64,000 bases of DNA from Pyropia haitanensis (Eukaryota; Rhodophyta; Bangiophyceae; Bangiales; Bangiaceae), in the NCBI GenBank assembly GCA_008729055.1, contig SDUX01000004.1, forward strand, positions 5,224,559 to 5,288,558. The letters are read 5' to 3'. The number at the start of each line of letters is the position of its first letter. The first letter of the stretch is position 1. The translations under genes were made by a program, and so were the position numbers. The notes below the pieces were generated by a model. The model did no database searches, had not been told where the DNA came from, and saw nothing but the letters and a program-made list of their open reading frames with translations. Positions 44,803 through 56,596 of the stretch are shown piece by piece.

Positions 44803-45934
44803 CCAGGACCCGTGGGTGGGGCGCACCGGCGACAAAAAAGAAAAGGAGAGAAACGAAGGCCTATCCGTGACGAGAGGGTGGGAGCCACGACGGGGCGACC
44901 CTGGTGGAGGCACAGCGCAGCTGCGAGGCGATTGGATCAGGAACAGAAAGACGCGCCAGAGCGGCTGCTGCGCTGCCGGCTTGCGTGGGGTCTGCACGCG
45001 CCCGTACGAGCCGCAGGTGAGCAGAGAGAGCAACGTGGCACCTCTGCATTGGACTAGCGGTTGGATTGTGAAGCACGCGCGCGTGTCGCGGATCACCTTT
45101 CGGCTAGGAGACCGTTTTCCCACGGAGCCAGCGCAGTCGTCATCCTCACGCGCACTTGTTCTGCGGAGAAACCATGTGTGCCGCCCTGTGATCAATCGAA
45201 GCAGGCCTTCCTCCCATGCGCGTGTACTCGCTCTCACGCGGGACGCCGCAACGGCAGGCGGACTACAGCCCTCTGCCGGGGACTTCAATACACCCGCCCT
45301 CACCGGACGCGCGGCCTTTTGGACTCGATGAGGGGTGGGGAAGCATCCTCTGCTGGTGCTGACCCCGACGTCGCTGTTCGTGCCGCTGGTCGACGCGTGG
45401 GGAGGGGGTGGTGAGGGTGGGTGCGGCCATGGCCGCCGTGGGGAGCGGCGGGTGGGTGGGGGCATGGGATTTCGCCACCGCCGCCGCCGCCGTTGATGCG
45501 TCGGCCCCCATGGCGGACCACCCCCGCCGTCGCTCTTGGCGGGCGGGTAGGCACAACTCAGGTGGTGTTGGTGGGTGCCACAGAAGGGGGGTGCCGGCGA
45601 ACCACTGGTGCCGTTCAACCTCAGCAATGAGAACAAGGCACGATGTCGAGACGACAAAGAGAAGCAGGCCACATCGCGCAGCGAATGCCATCGCACAAGT
45701 CCGATGAATCACGGGGCACGCCGTAGGATGCAAACAATAATGGAACGGTCTATGTTTGAAACCAGCGGTGGCACTATACCAGCGCGTTCGGCTCCCTCAC
45801 GCACAAACAAAGAAACTGTAGAGAAACCAGTGTATCCTTGGGACCACACGAGGCAGACCCCCCAGCACGTGTGTACGCACTCGCCAACGCTGAGACGCCG
45901 CGACAGCTGACTGCCACAACCCCCCGCTGGGGCC
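44803..45934. other. intergenic region upstream of DHAR
   Basis: 1.1 kb between DHAR and the next minus-strand gene. The DHAR frame is open far upstream (to 45696), but that part has no similarity to DHAR and contains no better start. The part from 45,600 to 45,850 is AT-richer. No other gene is supported. Confidence 0.4.
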
Positions 45935-46942
45935 TCAAGTGCACCTGTCTGGGTCATCGTCCGTATTGCACACGGCAGACCCCGCCATTTCTGTCGTGCA
46001 GCAGTACTCGACGCAGCCGGACCCAAAGAAGAGAAACTCCTTGCACCACGCCGACCACGCATCATCAGACGTCGGCTCAAGATCCTTGTACTGGTCCTCA
46101 AAGAAGCAGGGCACGACTGTGTCCTCACGGGCCGTCGTCGGCACTGTCCGTGGCCAAGTTGCCGCTGCCGTCAGCTGCTTCTCCCGACGCCCCTGCTCCC
46201 GGTCGGTCGACGCATTCAAGAGGGTATCCGTACTGCGCAGCGCGCGTCTCCGTAACGCTGCGAGCGACATCCTCCGCCGTATCGCCGCCCGCACCGGCAG
46301 CGGCCGGACGCGGAAGCTGTTAGCAGGATGGGTCGCCACGCTGTACGCCGGCGACACGTTGAGGTTCTCGTGCTTGGCGCAAAACAACACCTGATCCGCG
46401 TCATTCGCGGTGCCCCGGCAGCAGCGGCGCCACCTAATGACATCACACGCGGTGGGGTCGTCGGTATGGGACTGGCGCACAAAGTCCAAGCAGCGGCCGC
46501 CGGTGTAGAGGCTCTGCATGATCGCCCGATACCGGGAAATCGCCCAAACCATGTTGAGCGTCGAGTTGCGCTGCTGGTTGATGGTCGTCTCGTACTCGGC
46601 CAGGTTGCCCGCCGTCGCGGCGTCCATCAGGTCGTCCATCGACACGCCCAGGTCCTTGTACGTGTCACGGAACTCTAGAACCATCGCGTCGCTGAACGAC
46701 GACAGGTTGTACGAGGTCAAGAGAGTCGACGCAGAGAGCAACTTGGCCGCGACGACTGGGTCGCCGGCAGGTGGCCCCGCGGCACCAGCACCCGCGCCTG
46801 CATCGCCCGCCGTCTCGGCCGCCGGCGTCAGCGCCCGTGGCCCGGTAGCCGCGGCGCACCCACCAGGGGCCGCCGTCAGCAGCAGTAGCAGCGTCGCCGA
46901 CACGGACAGCGCAGAGACCAAACCGCGTCTGGGGGCGTCCAT
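45935..46942 (-). CDS. cysteine-rich secreted protein, paralog A (unknown function)
   Basis: 335 residues in one exon. The ATG at 46942 starts MDAPRRGLVSALSVSATLLLLLTAAPGG, a signal peptide. The mature part contains LEFRDTYKDLGVSMDDLMDA, YETTINQQRN, GGRCLDFVRQSHTDD, then WRRCCRGTANDADQVLFCAKHE. It ends with FFEDQYKDLE, WCKEFLFFGSGCVEYCCTTE, MAGSAVC and a final Cys near the stop. At least eleven Cys are in the mature protein, many paired as CC, suggesting disulfide bonding outside the cell. I do not recognise the family. A clear paralog with the same order of blocks lies 12 kb away at 58971, same strand. Possible N-glycosylation sequons occur (NLSS, NSTL, NAST). Function is not inferred. Confidence 0.85.
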   Translation of the reverse strand: MDAPRRGLVSALSVSATLLLLLTAAPGGCAAATGPRALTPAAETAGDAGAGAGAAGPPAGDPVVAAKLLSASTLLTSYNLSSFSDAMVLEFRDTYKDLGVSMDDLMDAATAGNLAEYETTINQQRNSTLNMVWAISRYRAIMQSLYTGGRCLDFVRQSHTDDPTACDVIRWRRCCRGTANDADQVLFCAKHENLNVSPAYSVATHPANSFRVRPLPVRAAIRRRMSLAALRRRALRSTDTLLNASTDREQGRREKQLTAAATWPRTVPTTAREDTVVPCFFEDQYKDLEPTSDDAWSAWCKEFLFFGSGCVEYCCTTEMAGSAVCNTDDDPDRCT

Positions 46943-49900
46943 CCCGCCTGCCGTTGCGGGGCAAGGGTAGCGGGAGGAGCCAACAGGGACAGGGGCCGCG
47001 GAGGGGTCACGCCAAGTACCACCGGCGCACGCCGCGGGCGCCAGTACGCCCCCCCCCGATAACAATGCTCCCCCCACCCTGCAGCACACCGGAGCCCCCT
47101 GCCAGACACCTGCTGGTCGGTCCACATCCCGCCCCAACGGTGGTGAACGGCCTATTACGCAGGCGGTGCAGGCGCACGGGGCGTGCGTCCCCGCCGCGAC
47201 GGCGGCTCCCGGGACGTGCTGCTGCCCCCCCAGCGACAAGGGGGACCCCCGGCGGGCGGGCACGCCACAGCCAAGAGCACCCAACGGGCACCGAGGAGCC
47301 CGCGCGGGGCCCGGCGAGGGGGGACACGACGGCGCTCCCGTACACGCAACGGGCCAGGAGGATGCTGGGCCACTGCCGGCCGGGAGCCCCACCCGCTCGC
47401 CCTCAGCGAGCCGCGTGGGCGATAGGCGTGGCGACCAGCAAGCCGCGGGGGAAAGGGGCGGGAGCAAGCAAGTGGGATAGGCGGCGAAGTGGGCAACCCA
47501 AGGGGATGGCACGAAAAGCTACAGGGGGAGACGGAACGACAGGCAACAGGAGCTAGCAGCAGGGTCAGCCATCGGGGGCCCCGACGCCAGCGCGCGGGCA
47601 AGTACCCAAAGCGGAGCGTCCAAGGCAGGGCGGGGCAGCGTTTGGGGCCCCATCATCACGCACTACCACGCCGGTGTTCGCCCCCAAAGCAGCGCACCCT
47701 TGGGGATGGTAAACGCACGGTCGTGGGGCGGCGGCAGCTGGTGGACTCGGACCTCTCCAGGTGAGGAGCCCGACTGAGAGTCACGTAGCGAGTTTGACAC
47801 GAAATCGCCTGTCCACACGGACACGTGCCGTCCTTGGCACAATCGGCAGCCGTGGTTGTTCATTGGCTGCATCATGAGCTGTACGCATGCCATTAGCTAC
47901 GATTCCATCCGAGGGTTCTGTAGTCTTTCACCAAATGCGACATCAGTTCCGCATGGGCATGGGGGTCGCGGGTCTTGTAGTCTCCTCGGGCGGCGCATGA
48001 GCTTCGCCGCGGCGCCGTCGGCGCCTTTTCCGCGGCGGCGACGAGCGCGGTGGCGGGCGTCGTCACGGCCGCGGGCGGCCGCCGCGGCGTTTGGGCGGCC
48101 GTCGCGGCCCTGCTGCTGAGCGCCAGCCGGGCGGGCCCTGCGCACCCGCCTCACCCGCCCCCCACCGCTGTCGCCTCGGTCCCGGCCACCACGGACGGCG
48201 CCACCTCCGACGCCGCCCTTCACGCCGTCGGCCGCCGCCGCCATCCGCGACAGGCCGGGAGGTTGCGGTCGGCGGCTGCTTGGCGCGCGGCGGCCGTTTT
48301 GGCGGCAGCGGCAGCGGCAGCGGCGCCGCTGCCACCGCCATCGGTGCGTGGTCGCGGCGGCGGTGGCGGCCGCTGCGGCGGCGGCGCGGCAGCGGCGGTG
48401 GCGACTGCGTCAACCGTTTGGCGGGTGCGGGCGGCGTCGGCGGCAACCGCGACGGCGGCGATGGCCCGCAGGTCGGTGGGCCTCCTCCTCCTCCGCTCCC
48501 CCACCCCACGCCCCCCCTTCCATCCGCTTGTCCCGCGACCGCCGCGGTGTGCGTCGCGCGCTCCCTGTGGTGGTGGCGGTGGCGGGCGCTCCCGCCGCGC
48601 CGCCCGGCCGGACCGGACGACGCCGCCTTTTTTCTTTCTTGTTGTGGACGCCACTACCGCTGCCGCCACCGCTGCTGGGCGTCGTGGCGGCCACAGCGGC
48701 GGTGGCGGCGGTGGCGGCGGCGGCGGCGAATGCTTGTGGCGACGCTCTGGGGGGGGGGGGCGGAAGTCGGCCCCCGTTGCCGCCACCCGCCGCCCGGATG
48801 GACGGCGGGCGCCAATGACGGTCGTGCCTCGGCGACGGGAAGGTGGCGCCCTTTGTCGGGGCCCCCCACGCCTTGCCGCTGTCGCCGCGGCCGCTCGCGG
48901 CGCCCCTCCCCGTGCGGGTGCGCCCCCTGACGACGCCCACCGGCGCGGTCACCGGCGCGACCCCCACCGCAACTGTCCCCGCCGCCGCCACCCCCATCGT
49001 CGCCCGTTGTCTCCGTTGTTGCTGAACCGCACGGCGGCCGCCTTCCCGCCGCCGCCACGACCACACGAGGCCACCACCCTCACCGCTGCTGCCACCGTCA
49101 CCCGCGCTGCCGCCGCCGTCGCTGCTGCCGCCTCCGTCGACGCTGCCGCCGCCGCGGACACCGTCGTGGCCGCCAGTGCCGCCGGCCGCCGTCGCGGCGG
49201 CCGCCGCACTTGCCGCCGCCGACGCCGACGCCGCCGCCGCCGCCGCCGCCGCTGGTCGGCCCGCGTGCGCCGCCGTCACCTGCAGCAGCGCCACCGCCCG
49301 CTGCCGCCGCCGCCGCCGTGCCTGGTCACCCCCGTGTCCCCCGAGGTGGCGGGGTCTGCGGCCACTCGGGCGGACACGCCCACCGCCGTCTGTGCCTTGG
49401 CCACCGCCCGCGCGCCGCGGCGGTGGCGGCGGGCACCCGCGGGGTGGCCCTCCGTGGCGGCCGTGACGCCACCCGCTTCCGCCACCGCCCGCCGCCCTCG
49501 ACGGGGGTGGGCCACAGCCGCGGCTGCCGCGTCGGTGGCGGCTACGGATGCAGCGTTGGGCGCGGAGGGGGGAGGGGACAGGCGGCCCCACCCGCCGGCC
49601 ACGCCCGTCACGTAGGGTTGTGGGCGCGGGGCGCTGCGGCGTCTTGCCCGTGCTGGCGTGGCGCAGCAGGCGCCGATGGGTCCCCGTAGAGTGTCGTTCT
49701 CGCGCTGGTCTGTGCATGCACAGCCCGGCAGTACGCGGACGTGCCTGCGCCGGGTGTGCATGCACAGCCCGGCGGCACGTCCCCCACAAGGACCGGCTTG
49801 GTCTACCGCTGCCACCGCCCGGCGGGAAGACGCGGCGGTCCCCGAACCCCGCGTCGCTGCTTGCCTATCGCCCACCGGTGCACGCACACCTCCCCACGGA

Positions 49901-50305
49901 AGACCGCGGCGCGGCACTCGAGCTGGCGTCGGGCGCCTACACTCTCCCTCATTGATGCCGCCGCCCATTCTGACCGCGGACAAAGCAGCGGAGAGTACGG
50001 CTTGCAGGCATGCCTGCATGCCGACCGGTGCCGCGACACGCCCCGCGCCGGCCCCCACGGCGCACCAGTCGCCGTGACTACAACGAGCGGGTGGGCATGA
50101 GCTGAGCTCCCCGCCCCCCTGATACCGTCGGGCTGCGTGACGCTCCTCCGCTCGCCGCCTTTACCCGCCCCCCCCCCCCCCCGCCACAGACGCACATGCA
50201 ACAATGTCCCCCACACGCCGCACACAGGCCCATTCCGTGGCCCTTCAGGTGGCACAAAACGGCACACGCTCACGCTCCGCGGCGGCCGCCTTGCCCCTCT
50301 CCCTA
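46943..50305. other. interval without a confidently assigned gene
   Basis: About 3.4 kb. The part 46,943-47,995 is of mixed composition and carries an ATTGGCTG octamer at 47862. From 48,000 to 49,620 the DNA is extremely GC-rich, with long Ala/Arg/Gly open frames on both strands (for example 48050-49615 plus, starting AGVVTAAGGRRGVW with a hydrophobic AVAALLLSAS). None shows a domain or continues cleanly. A gene may be hidden here by frame errors, but I cannot choose a strand. No RNA gene was recognised. Confidence 0.3.
49711..50018. repeat. cluster of three perfect palindromes
   Basis: The 12-bp palindrome TGTGCATGCACA occurs at 49711-49722 and again at 49755-49766, each followed by GCCCGGC, and a 16-bp palindrome TGCAGGCATGCCTGCA lies at 50003-50018. 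All three share a GCATGC core. They sit in non-coding DNA and look like binding sites or hairpin-forming elements. Confidence 0.6.
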
Positions 50306-51159
50306 CACGCGGCACACGGCGTGCAGCCCCGTGCTGGCACACGCGCCGCACGACGCCGTGTGGGTGGAGTCGGCCCCATCTGCAGCGCCAGCGCCGGCGT
50401 TGGCGTCGGTGCCCGCAGCCGCCGCCGCCGCGGCGGCGACGGCCCCCACCGCCGCCGCCGCCACGAGCACCGCGTCGACCACGGTCAGCGCGGCGGGGAT
50501 CGCTTCATGCGGGGGGGCGGCGGGGAGGGAGGCGAGGGGGAGGTGGGGACTGGCACGCGCGCGCGTCGGCGGCGCCTGCGCGCTAGCACCGACGCCGCGG
50601 CCGCCGCGGCGGCCACCGCAGCAGCCCGAACCCACCGCGGCCACCAACCGCTTCCCCATCGCCACGGCCATCACCGCCACGCCGGCAGCCGCGGCCGGCC
50701 GTCGCCGCCGACGTCGGCGCGGTCCACCGCGGGTGGCCGCGGCGTCTGCGGGGCCGTTGCCGCCGCCGCCGCTGCTGCCGCAACGGCCGCCGCCGCCTCT
50801 ATGACAACGGCGGCGGCCGAGGTTGGCAGACCCGGGGGGCGGGGGCGGCGGGTGGCAAGCACGGCCGCGTCTCCGGCAACGACGGGGTAGAACGGAGGCA
50901 CACAGCTGCGTTTGCGGCGTCGGCCGCCGCCGCTACCGCCGTCGCCACCACCGACGACACCATGACCACCGCCCCGCACACAGCCGCGAGTGCTGTCGCT
51001 GCCGCAACAAGCAGCGCCGCATGGGCCAGCACCGCCACCACCAGAGCCGAGTCCAACCACCCGCGGTCGGCAGCAGCCCGCCGCGCCGCCGCAGCGGCCG
51101 CTGGCGCCGCGGGGCATGCACGCTCTCCTGCCCCACAGCGTCCGCTCTCTCCGCCCCAC
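50306..51159 (-). other. possible multi-pass membrane protein, frame uncertain
   Basis: On the minus strand several hydrophobic segments occur in order but in different frames: ALVVAVLAHAALLVAAATAL and AVVMVSSVVATAV (about 51,060-50,920), PPFYPVVAGDAAVL with SAAAVVIEAAAAV (about 50,900-50,760), and ALTVVDAVLVAAAAVGAV followed by a Cys-containing tail (about 50,500-50,306). A four-helix membrane protein of MARVEL/CASP type would look like this, but in GC-rich DNA Ala/Val runs arise easily. Frame shifts would be required, so this is a weak suggestion. Confidence 0.22.
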
Positions 51160-52018
51160 CGTCTTTGCCCTCGTCCCAAAAAGGTCCCCTCCCGCACGGG
51201 AGCCTTACCGGGTGACCCCTCCCGCCTGCTACCGGCGCTGCCGTCGGCAATCCCGCCGGAACGAGAGCACGCGGTCGCCGCCACCCGCACCGTCGGCAGT
51301 CCCACTAGGCCGGGCGGCGGCCTCGGCTGAGGGCGCGCCTGAGCGCGGACCGCCGGCCGTCGCCGGATGAGCGAGCAGCGGGGGTGCGTGCGTGGGCAGC
51401 AAGGGACGTGCAGATCAGCCGCCGACCGCCCTACCCGCCAGTCGCAGCGTGCCCACACACTGAGCGGGTCACCAAAGAGAGCCAGAAAAAAATACAGAAA
51501 GAGGGGTAGTCGGCTGTCAGCGTTGGGTTGTACTGCCCGTGCGTCCACAATAACAAGCAGCAGGGGCCGGCCACGGGGCAAGCACAACAGGTCAAGACAC
51601 CGCTAGCCGCGTTGCCACCACCAGCTTGATGGCCCCCGCGGTGTGGGGCAGCTGGCCACGGCGCGCGCGGAGAGGCTCGCGCCGCGGTGGCCGACGCCAG
51701 CGGGGGTGGCCGCCGAACCGCCAGCACGCGAGCCTCCGCCCGCGGCCTGGACACCCGCGACTCCAGTCCACACAAAGCAACAATCATGCCCATGCATCCA
51801 CCGCCTTAACGCTCAGCCACTTTGTCCTGCAAATCCGCCACGAGGCGTCCCAGTTGCTCGTCCGACTCGACCACAGCCGCCCCCAAAACGCCAAAAGCCT
51901 TGCACCGCATGGGCAACCCGCAGCGCCAGAGGACATCGCTGGGACTCCTGGAGAGCCAAACTCAAGCAGAAACACGCGCGAACCCAGTGCTGCGGCACTG
52001 ACTGCCGCGTCTGCACAC
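51160..52018. other. intergenic, no gene recognised
   Basis: Mixed-composition DNA downstream (3') of the NLR-like gene. Short open frames on both strands have no domains. An A-rich run occurs near 51,484-51,500. Confidence 0.4.
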
Positions 52019-55000
52019 TCAGCGCACGCTCATATGCGCCACCGCCGCTTCCACGTTGGCCGCCTGCTCCCCGCCTACGCGCAGGGATTTCGCGACGTCA
52101 AGGTTGCGCTGCGTGGTCGCCCACTCCACCGGCGCCGACTCTCTCGTCCACACCTCTAGCGCCCGCTCATAGCACGCCACCGCCGCCTCCACGTTGGCCG
52201 CCTTGTCCCCGCCAACGCGCTTGCGATACGCGTTGCCCAGGTCGTGCTGCGTGCTCGCCCACTCCATCGGCGCCCACTCTCTCGTCAGCACCTCCAGCGC
52301 CCGCTCATAGCACGCCACCGCCGCCTCCACGTTGGCCGCCTTGTCCCCGCCAACGCGCTTGCGATACGCGTTGCCCAGGTCGTGCTGCGTGCTCGCCCAC
52401 TCCATCGGCGCCCACTCTCTCGTAAGCACCTCCAGCGCCCGCTCATAGCACGCCACCGCCGCCTCCACGTTGGCCGCCTTGTCCCCGCCAACGCGCTTGC
52501 GATGCGCGTTGCCCAACTTGTGCTGCGTTCTCGCCCACTCCATCGGCGCCCACTCTCTCGTCAGCACCTCCAGCGCCCGCTCATAGCACGCCACCGCCGC
52601 CTCCACGTTGGCCGCCTTGTCCCCACCAATACGGCCAAGATACGCGTTGCCCAGGCAAGTCTGCGTTCTCGCCCACTCCATCGGCGCCCACTCTCTCGTC
52701 AGCACCTCCAGCGCCCGCTCATAGCACGCCACCGCCGCCTCCACGTTAGCCGCCTTGTCCCCGCCAATACGGAAAAGATGCGCGATGCCCAGGTTGTGCT
52801 GCGTTCTCGCCCACTCCACCGGCGCCGACTCTCTCGTCCGCACCTCCAGCGCCCGCTCATAGCACGCCACCGCCGCCGCCACGTTGGCCGCCTTGTCCCC
52901 ACCAATACGGCCAAGATACGCGTTGCCCAAGCTGTGTTGCGTCCACGCCCACTCCACCGGCGCCGACTCTCTCGTCTGCACCTCCAGCGCCCGCTCATAG
53001 CACGCCACCGCCGCCTCCACGTTAGCTGCCTTGTCCCCGCCAATACGGAAAAGATACGCGATGCCCAGCTTGTGCTGCGTCGCCGCCCACTCCAGCGGTG
53101 TGGTCTTGCGCTTTGTCAGGGTCAGCGCACGCCGACAGCAGTCCACCGCCGCCTCTGTGTTTACCGCCCGGTTTCCACCAGCACTTTCGCTGTACGCCCA
53201 AGCCAGTGCTCGGTATGCCCTAGACAGCAGCAACGGCGTCCGTTGCATCTCGTGGTCGGGATTGTCCACACAAGACCGCAGCGACGTCAGAACAATCTCC
53301 ACGTCGCCTTGGTACGCCAAAGGCGAGCCACTCGCCTCACGAGCTCTTTGCCACCTCGGATCCATTAGCGACACCACCGCAGAGACATCGCCACCGGCCG
53401 CCGCGTGAAAGGCAACATTGTTGAACCAGTACCCGTCGTTCCGTATTTTCCAAAACGGATACGCCCGAAGCCCGTGCTCGTCGGTGGAAATACCGCCCAC
53501 GTCGTCCAAGTAGTCGCGTATCAGCCGGTCGTGCAGCACTCGGCAGTTGTCGCCCAGCAGGCTCTTGGCAAACTCGCCGACAACAGGGTGTACGATAACG
53601 CCGTCCACAACGCCGTTCGACACGTCCACGTCCCGGCGCAGCAGCCCCGCCCGTACCAGTTGGTTGACCTGCCGGTCCACGCCACTGAGCTCCGTCATCT
53701 CCCCAGCACCACCGCAAGCGCGTCCAGCCGAGTGTGCTCCATCGACACCCCCGGGGTCCACCTGGAGCCTCCACAGTCGGGCAAGCACGAGCGTTCCAAC
53801 CTTCACACTGGTCGGCAGGATTCCCAGCCGCGCAAACGCCAAGCCACTCTCCGCGTCGGGGAGAAGCGCCAGGCTTGCTTCCAGCGTGGCCCGCACAGAC
53901 GGCTGCATGTCCAGGCCGCCATTGAGGAGCCCAAAGTCCGGCTCCATCCACCGCCGCTCCAGCGCTTGCACGACATGAAACCACGCGCCACCGCGATCGG
54001 CAATCATGGCGCAGATGATCGAAAGTGACAGCGCGTGTCCCTCCGTCTTGCGCAACACTCGTTCCACCCACCCGGCTTCCTCGACAGGAGAGAACGGGGC
54101 CACCCCCGCCACCACCGGCTTGCCCACCGCCTGGGCAAGCAGCACTCTGGCGTCACAGTCTGGTAGACCGTCAATCAACACCGGCTGGGAGCCGAGCAGC
54201 GACACGACCGGCTCAGAGCGCGTTGTGAACAAGACCGGTGTCGCCGGCGGCACGACGCGCAGCAGCAGCTGCAGCAGCTTCCGCTTTGAGTACAGCACGT
54301 CGTCAATCACGACCAAACGCTGGGCAGCCTCAGCCGCCGGCACCAACTGCGTGTGCTGCGCAGCCTCGGCGACCACGTCGTCATGCACCTGGAGCTCGAG
54401 CAGCCGCCTGGCCGTGTCAGCACCGCAAACACGATAAACCAACGCAACCACTGCGTCCACCACCGTCTGCAGCGTGGAGATGTCGCTCAGCTGCACCCAC
54501 ATGGTGCCCCTAGGGAAGTGCTCGCGCACATAGTCACAGGCCGCCACACCCGCACAGGCGGTGGACTTGCCGCTGCCACCAATTGCGTACACACCCAGCC
54601 GGGGTCCCTCACGGCTCTCGCTCTCCACATAGGCCCGCAATGCGGAGACCAGTGTACATTCGGCGCGACCCGGTGTGGCCACGCCGGACACGTACTTGCT
54701 CGGGTCGGGGGGGCGCGCATTGAAGCGCACATCATAGTCTGCCAGGTCCCGCGCCGCCGCGACGCCCAAGCCAACCGAGTGCCCTATCTGGGACATCTTG
54801 GTGTGCAGCTGGTCCACCTTGTCCAACACCTCGTAATGGTGCGCACCGTCCTTGGTCAGCCCAACCGCCATATCGTGCAGCGTGCTGAGGTCCGCCTCCC
54901 ACCCTCGCACGACGCCATCCAGGAGGACGCCCTTGGCGTCGCCGGCAAAGTACGATCGCTCCACGGCCGTCAGCAACGCCTCAAGGCGCCGCAGCAGCCC

Positions 55001-56336
55001 ACACAACTGCTCGATGTGCGCGCCGACAAAGGTCGTCTGGTCGCGCCGCAGCGCCTCGACGGTGCGTTGAAGCACGCAGGTCAGCACGTCCATGCACCGG
55101 GTGGTGACGGCCACCCGGATCGCGGCGTGATCGTCGGCAAGCACCAGCAGCGCCCCGGCCTGCACGGCGAGCAGCGCCAAGCGGAGCACGGGCCCCGTTA
55201 CGGGCACGCCACTGGCCGCGTCCACCGCGTCTGCCACCGTCATGGCCACGCCCGCGCCAGCCTTGACGGCCGCTGTTGGCGAGAACAGCCAGTGTGACGC
55301 GACGACCAGGGCCCGGCGCCCGCGCGCTCCCAGCGCCGCCGCCACCCCACAGGGCACCGCGTCGCTTGTAGGCGACAGGTGCGGTTGCACCGATGCGAGC
55401 AGCGCGCCCACCGCTGCCGCCGACTGGCTGTCACCGCCACATGCCGGCAACAGCAGCGACCGCCACGGCTGGGTCAGCGCCTTGGCCGCGGCCGCCCAAG
55501 CCGCGGCCGCGGCCGGAGAGGGCGCCTTCAGTAGCAGCGCTAGCTCGGCTAGGTCCCCAGCGCCCGGCACGGGGCTCTGCTCCACCCCGCGCACCCACAG
55601 CAGGCAGTCGGTGTGGGCCACGCCGGCGGGTACGTCGGCCGGCACCGCCGGCCGCAGCTCCCCAGCCTCCCGCTCCAGCAACACGCACGCCGGGCGCAAC
55701 GCCCGAAACGCGTCGACCGACGCGGGCACCCCACCACGCGGCGTACCCCAGAGCAGGTAGAGTGCGCGACCGAGGCAAGCATGGACAATGACGACGGGAC
55801 CGCCGCGGCGGACCGGCTTGCGCGTCTTGGACGTGCACGTCACCACCTCAAACGTGACGATGGGGAACCCGCCAGCCGCACCCGCGCCGTCCGCTGGGTG
55901 TACCGCACCCACGCCGCTGCCTCCCGCGGCGATGCCGCCGGCAGCAGTGCGCCCCTCATCGGGGTCGTCGGCGCCGCCGGCGTCGCCGCCGCCGTCCCCC
56001 ACCACCGACACTGCCGCGGCGGGCACCACTCGCGTCGTGGCACCGCCGCCCACGCCGGAAGGCCCCTCCTCCGTGGCGGCCGCCCCCCCCAGCGACAACG
56101 TCAGCGTGTCCCCCGCCCGCGGGTCCGCCGCGGCCGCCGCCGACCGCGGCGCGCCGTCCCCTCCGGCCGCCGGCACGTCCGTCGCGTCCGCCCCGGTCGG
56201 CGCCACGGTCGCCGCGGCGACACCGCCCGCGGCCGCCACCGCCGGCACGCCGCCGCCGCCGCCGCCGACGCCAGCCGCCGCCGCCTGGCCGGCCGCCCCG
56301 CCCGACGCGGCCGCCGCCGCCGCCGCCGCCGCCGCA

Positions 56337-56377
<41 letters not shown>

Positions 56378-56596
56378 GCCGCCACCGCCGCGCCGCCCGC
56401 CACGGCGGTAGCGGGGCAGACAGGCGGCCGCCCAGCGTGCCATCGCCACGCCGCCCCGCGCCGGGCCGTCGGGGGAGCGCCCCAAACGGGACGGCACTGC
56501 CGGTGCCGCCGCCCCCGCCCCGCCGCGCGCGCCCACCGCCGCGGCGGCCGCCGACGCGCGCGCGCCGCCCCGCCGGGGCCGCGTCGACCGCCACAC
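52019..56596 (-). CDS. NLR-like STAND protein: helical N-terminal region, NB-ARC ATPase, TPR array
   Basis: 1,525 residues in one intact exon from 56596; the ATG at 56443 (MARWAAACL) is an alternative start. Residues 52-270 are Ala/Gly-rich. About 470-625 form an amphipathic helical region (RCMDVLTCVLQRTVEAL, IEQLCGLLRRLEALLTAVE, WEADLSTLHDMAVGL) like the four-helix domains of MLKL/HeLo/RPW8 type, though the match is by pattern only. The NB-ARC follows: P-loop GGSGKST at 673-679, Walker B LVVIDD near 760-766, FTTRS, GHALSLSII in the GLPL position, a winged-helix FARLGILP, and VHPVVGEFA with His1003 where MHD usually lies. From about 1116 to the end are TPRs, including eight 46-residue units. 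NB-ARC proteins switch on ADP/ATP exchange and oligomerise as immune or cell-death sensors in plants, bacteria and fungi; TPRs would be the sensor. The role in this organism is inferred. Confidence 0.82.
52050..53100 (-). repeat. 138-bp tandem repeats coding TPR units (8 copies)
   Basis: Period of 138 bases (46 residues); equivalent bases fall at about 52255, 52393, 52531 and 52669. Units share EWAxTQ, LGxAxxxRxGGDKAAN and VACYERALEV. The units near 52,190-52,465 give identical protein and nearly identical DNA. Differences cluster at the LGNAY/LGIAH and RKRV/FRI/GRI positions, the helix-A surface. Confidence 0.85.
56310..56385 (-). repeat. (GCC)n tract coding poly-Ala
   Basis: A GCC/GCG array in the N-terminal part of the NLR-like gene, giving about 20 alanines in a row. 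Its length is likely variable. Confidence 0.75.

Noticed and set aside
48050..49615. 521-codon plus-strand frame
   Set aside because: A short hydrophobic start is followed by Arg/Pro/Ala runs with equally open frames on the other strand; no domain or codon pattern separates coding from composition.
52050..53100. Regularly spaced direct repeats resembling an array
   Set aside because: Not CRISPR: units are 138 bp, contiguous, coding, and translate to TPR motifs without spacers.
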